Source of the DNA: Jonesia denitrificans DSM 20603
Lineage (GTDB): Bacteria; Actinomycetota; Actinomycetes; Actinomycetales; Cellulomonadaceae
Assembly: GCF_000024065.1 (NCBI RefSeq)
Contig: NC_013174.1
Coordinates: 496,001-560,000 of the forward strand
DNA: 64,000 bases
Direction: 5' to 3'
Part shown: positions 61,113 through 64,000 of the stretch, piece by piece
Layout: every line of letters starts with the position of its first letter
Numbering within the stretch: the first letter of the stretch is position 1
Made by a program: the position numbers and the translations under genes
The notes under the pieces: model-generated
What the model was told of the DNA's origin: nothing
The model's input: the letters and a program-made list of their open reading frames with translations, nothing else
The model's database searches: none

Positions 61113-62456
61113 TCAGTTACCGCCGCCGGCGAGTGCTGCGTCAGCGTTCGCCTGGTCCAAGAGCGCCTGCATCTTGGGCTGGGCTTCCTTCACATACTCA
61201 GCAGCTGTTTTCTTGCCGTCAATGACAGGCTGAATGTTGGTGAAGAGCTCGTCATACCATTCACCGTTGTAGGTGCGGTTGGCGGGCAGTGCGCGGCCGT
61301 ATTCAAGCACGATGTCCAGGAATTCTTGACGGTTGGCTGGTTCAGCGTTCTCTTCAGCTGCCCATTCTGCTGCCATGTCAATGAGGTTGGGGATCTGGAT
61401 GTTCGCATCGACAAGCGCTTTTTGGCCGGTTGGGTCAGCGGTCAAGTACAGCAGTAGGTCGACCGCTTCTTCAGGGTGCTTTGTTGTGGCGGATGCGGCA
61501 ATACCAAGGGTTCCAATCCAGGTAGCAGGTTCACCGGTCTTGCCAACGGGATAAGGAATGAGGTCGTAGTCGAAGTCGAGTTCGTTGTAGGTGGACACGT
61601 CCCATGGGCCAACGGGGAAGAATCCGATCTCGCCCTTCATCCAGCGCTGGTAGGTGTCAAGTGTTTGAGCTTGTGCGGTCGACGGGGTGACTTTGTGTTT
61701 TTGTTCAACATCAGCCATGAATTGGAGTGCTTCAGCGAACTCTGGGGTGTCGACAGTGACTGTTTTGCCGTCTTCTGAGAGCCAGTCTCCACCGTTGGAC
61801 CAGACGAACGCTTGCAAGCTCCAGTTGATGTTCAGACCGGTACCCCACTGGTCAAGTTCACCGTCGCCATCGGTGTCTTTGGTCAGTTTCTTGGCAACGT
61901 CCAACCATTCCTCAAAGGTGTAGGGCTCGTCTGGGTCAGGAATAGGGATTCCTGCCTCTTCGAACATGGTCTTGTTGTAGCCCATGGCGAAGGGGCCAAC
62001 GTCTTTAGGCATGGCGTAGATCGCGCCTTGGCCCTGAACAGAGCCGTCGTACCGGTAGGAGTCAACTCCGTACTGCCAGATGTTGTTGAAGTCAACGATC
62101 TCGGACTTTTCAACGTGCTCGGTGATGTCCATGACGACGCCGGAGTTGGCGAACCCTTGAACCTCGCCTGGAGCAATGTAGAAGACATCAGGGACTTGGC
62201 GTCCTGTGATCGCTGCTTTGAGCTTGGTGGAGTATTCGTCAGCGGTGGTGACGATGATGTCGACCTCGACGCCGGTTGCCTCTTCGTAGGTGGCAACAAC
62301 TTCTTCGTAGGCTTTCTTTTCGTCCTCGCCGCCACGGAACATGAAGGTGAGTTTCTTGGTTCCGTCGTCGTCGCCGGAACCGCCGCTGCATGCGGTTAAT
62401 GCTAGTGATGCGGTGAGCAGGACGGCGCCTGCCTGGATAAAGCGTGACTTCTTCAT
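61113..62456 (-). CDS. CUT1 extracellular sugar-binding lipoprotein
   Basis: A 447-residue family 1 solute-binding protein: lipoprotein signal [23 protein letters not shown], Gly/Asp linker, then the typical opening [62 protein letters not shown] and the Trp-rich [21 protein letters not shown] follow, as in oligosaccharide binders. It delivers ligand to the two permeases downstream. ATG 62456 follows AGAGGAACCGTG. First gene of the operon; its promoter region shares the TACATCGATGTA operators with the divergent GH27 gene, so both are probably induced by the same galactan/arabinan breakdown product. Confidence 0.95.
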   Translation of the reverse strand: MKKSRFIQAGAVLLTASLALTACSGGSGDDDGTKKLTFMFRGGEDEKKAYEEVVATYEEATGVEVDIIVTTADEYSTKLKAAITGRQVPDVFYIAPGEVQGFANSGVVMDITEHVEKSEIVDFNNIWQYGVDSYRYDGSVQGQGAIYAMPKDVGPFAMGYNKTMFEEAGIPIPDPDEPYTFEEWLDVAKKLTKDTDGDGELDQWGTGLNINWSLQAFVWSNGGDWLSEDGKTVTVDTPEFAEALQFMADVEQKHKVTPSTAQAQTLDTYQRWMKGEIGFFPVGPWDVSTYNELDFDYDLIPYPVGKTGEPATWIGTLGIAASATTKHPEEAVDLLLYLTADPTGQKALVDANIQIPNLIDMAAEWAAEENAEPANRQEFLDIVLEYGRALPANRTYNGEWYDELFTNIQPVIDGKKTAAEYVKEAQPKMQALLDQANADAALAGGGN

Positions 62457-62580
62457 CACGGTTCCTCTCTGGAAGTGGTGCATATCCGGACAGTGCGCGG
62501 ACCGGGGTGGGGTGACTTTCAGAATATGTGGTGTCACATGTTCTTCCCGCGACTGTCGTGAATCGTCGTCGATTCACTTG

Positions 62581-62600
62581 TTCTACATCGATGTAAATAA
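62581..62600. promoter_or_regulatory. TACATCGATGTA operator, copy 3
   Basis: TTCTACATCGATGTAAATAA, with the exact 12-base palindromic core at 62584-62595. It is 125 bases upstream of the binding-protein start and nearly identical to copy 1 (46027-46045) over 16 bases. Confidence 0.8.
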
Positions 62601-62642
62601 CCTTGCACCACAAGCTCGATGGCGTCAAGAGTGTGACGGAAA

Positions 62643-62666
62643 CAATTTTACATCGATGGAGAATTG
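62643..62666. promoter_or_regulatory. TACATCGATGTA operator, copy 4 (imperfect)
   Basis: Core TACATCGATGGA (62649-62660) inside a 24-base dyad whose arms CAATT/AATTG match; two mismatched pairs overall. It is midway between copies 3 and 5, with centre spacings of 65 and 79 bases. Confidence 0.65.
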
Positions 62667-62692
62667 TGACCGTTCCTTGATCTCGATCGGTG

Positions 62693-62742
62693 TTGACGTG
62701 CCCCCGGGGTGGCTGGGTAGACTCCTTTACAACGATGTAGAA
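62693..62742 (+). promoter_or_regulatory. GH27 promoter with TACATCGATGTA-type operator, copy 5
   Basis: A possible promoter, TTGACG (62693-62698), 19 bases, TAGACT (62718-62723), is followed at once by TTTACAACGATGTAGAA (62726-62742), a dyad with one central mismatch. A repressor here would cover the transcription start of the GH27 gene. Confidence 0.5.
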
Positions 62743-62802
62743 ATGGGTTGAGGACAAGAACACGCGCCGCAATCCCACTGATAATCAGCAAAGGGGCTGC
62801 AC

Positions 62803-64000
62803 ATGCGTCCATCGCACCCACCCATGGGATGGAACTCCTGGGACTGCTTCGGGACAACCGTCACCGAACATGAGCTCCTCGCCAACGCAGAGGTCATGGC
62901 TGCCCGGTTGTTGCCATCAGGATGGAACACGATCGTGTGCGACATCCAATGGTACGAGCCTGCAGCCAAAGCCGGCGGATACAATGACAACGCCGACCTC
63001 CACCTCGATAGCTACGGTCGTCCACTGCCTGTTCCCCAACGATTCCCCTCCGCCACAACCATCAATGGCACTCCCACAGGATTCACCCACATCGCCCACA
63101 GCATTCACGCCAAAGGGCTTGCCTTTGGTGTCCACCTCATGCGTGGAATCCCACGGCAGGCGGTGACCAACAACCTGCCCATCGCCCACTCGTCGCACTA
63201 TGCTGGCGACGTCGCTGACACCACCTCCACGTGCCCATGGAACACAGACAACTACGGGGTCAACCCCGAACATCCGGGCGCACAAGATTGGTATGACGCA
63301 CTCATCGACCAACTCGCGAGCTGGGGAATCGACTTCCTCAAAATCGACGACATGCTCGCCCCCTACCACGCCAGCGAGATCGAACTCGTCCACCGAGCCA
63401 TCGCCCGTGCTGAACACCGCCACAACCGAACAATCACGCTGTCCCTGTCGCCCGGAACACGGGTCTCACTGACCCGACGAGATCACCTTGCCGCCCACGC
63501 AACAATGTGGCGCATCAGCGATGACCTGTGGGACCGGTGGGAGGACATCACCGCCCAAATCGACCGCCTCGCCCTGTGGGCGCCCCACCAAACACCAGGA
63601 GCGTGGGCGGACGCGGACATGTTGCCACTGGGACGCATCGGCGTGAGAGCAGAACGAGGCCAACCCCGCAACAGCGCCTTGACCATCACCGAGCAACGGA
63701 CCCTCATGTCCGCATGGACACTGGCTCAGTCGCCTCTCATGATGGGCGGTGATCTTGCCACGAGTAGTGATGTCACCTTCGAGCTCCTCACCAACAGTGC
63801 GGTTCTTGAGCACTACCGCCAAGGCATTGCAGCGCACTGCATCCTTGCTGAAGGAAAAACCCGGGTGTGGCTCACCCCTGCCCACGCGCCCACGCGCCAC
63901 GTCGCAGTGATGAACCTCGATGACACTGCACGCACCCATATCATCGACCTTGATGACATTGCCGCCCCCCACACAACAAGCGCGACAGATGTGTGGACCG
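62803..64000 (+). CDS. GH27 family glycosidase (alpha-galactosidase/beta-L-arabinopyranosidase-like), 3' end cut off
   Basis: At least 399 codons, running off the right edge. The start HPPMGWNSWDCFG is the GH27 hallmark. IVCDIQWYEPAAKAGGY follows, then the nucleophile region DFLKIDDMLAP near residue 188 (usual form KYDN) and the acid/base region ISDDLWDRWEDI near 242, then WADADMLPLG. No signal peptide, so cytoplasmic. GH27 includes alpha-galactosidases and beta-L-arabinopyranosidases; the arabinan/galactan context fits either. AAGGGGCTGC before the ATG gives a good ribosome site. Divergent from the CUT1 operon with shared operators. Confidence 0.9.
   Translation, partial: MRPSHPPMGWNSWDCFGTTVTEHELLANAEVMAARLLPSGWNTIVCDIQWYEPAAKAGGYNDNADLHLDSYGRPLPVPQRFPSATTINGTPTGFTHIAHSIHAKGLAFGVHLMRGIPRQAVTNNLPIAHSSHYAGDVADTTSTCPWNTDNYGVNPEHPGAQDWYDALIDQLASWGIDFLKIDDMLAPYHASEIELVHRAIARAEHRHNRTITLSLSPGTRVSLTRRDHLAAHATMWRISDDLWDRWEDITAQIDRLALWAPHQTPGAWADADMLPLGRIGVRAERGQPRNSALTITEQRTLMSAWTLAQSPLMMGGDLATSSDVTFELLTNSAVLEHYRQGIAAHCILAEGKTRVWLTPAHAPTRHVAVMNLDDTARTHIIDLDDIAAPHTTSATDVWT

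Overview
The window looks like chromosomal DNA of a moderately GC-rich actinobacterium. Evidence: frequent GTG/TTG starts, 1-8 bp gene overlaps, a bS22-type 32-residue ribosomal protein, an actinobacterial-style disA/radA/mutY neighbourhood, and a plant-polysaccharide sugar gene set typical of Micrococcales. The GC content looks nearer 58-60% than the >70% of Cellulomonas. A Jonesia-like member of the Micrococcales would fit, but that is inference from composition and gene content. I saw no tRNA, rRNA, CRISPR, transposase or phage genes.

Layout. (1) 0-4.4 kb: xylose module, a ROK repressor (xylR) divergent from xylAB, with a DUF2207-like gene running off the left edge. (2) 4.6-13.2 kb: an AgrCA-like LytTR two-component system, a small lipoprotein, and two divergent GH3 glycosidases. 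One GH3 is a lipoprotein with normal domain order. The other is circularly permuted and has a membrane segment at each end. (3) 13.2-14.5 kb: trmL-like rRNA/tRNA methyltransferase family gene and an SDR-like protein. (4) 14.5-20.6 kb: an unusual cluster with a secreted peptidase-inhibitor-I36/crystallin-like protein between two paralogous four-cysteine lipoproteins, followed by an overlapping adaptor-ATPase-permease (MacAB-like) export operon. (5) 20.6-26.6 kb: a YhgE/Pip membrane protein and an MMPL/RND exporter whose C-terminus carries what looks like a dead ABC-ATPase domain, divergent from a TetR repressor with a visible operator.

(6) 26.5-33.6 kb: a stand-alone family A DNA polymerase, then glpD-glpF-glpK with a divergent SorC-type regulator. 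(7) 33.6-38.6 kb: GNAT, MutY, DisA and RadA (genome integrity and c-di-AMP). (8) 38.6-52 kb: araR and araBDA, two paralogous ChvE-like sugar-binding lipoproteins separated by a cytoplasmic GH43, and one GguAB-like ATPase/permease pair. (9) 52-56 kb: TrkAH potassium uptake, an AcuC-type deacetylase and bS22. (10) 56-64 kb: a LacI regulator and an arabinan/galactan-oligosaccharide island: CUT1 ABC transporter, intracellular GH43, DUF624 protein, and a divergent GH27 gene cut by the right edge.

How it works together. Extracellular GH3 enzymes release sugars or oligosaccharides. ABC systems import pentoses (ChvE/Ggu type) and oligosaccharides (CUT1). Cytoplasmic GH43 and GH27 enzymes finish the hydrolysis, and XylAB and AraBDA feed the pentose phosphate pathway. 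A repeated palindrome with core TACATCGATGTA stands before the GH43 at 46.1 kb and three times in the 62.6 kb divergent promoter. It therefore appears to tie two distant loci into one regulon, probably under the LacI protein at 56 kb.
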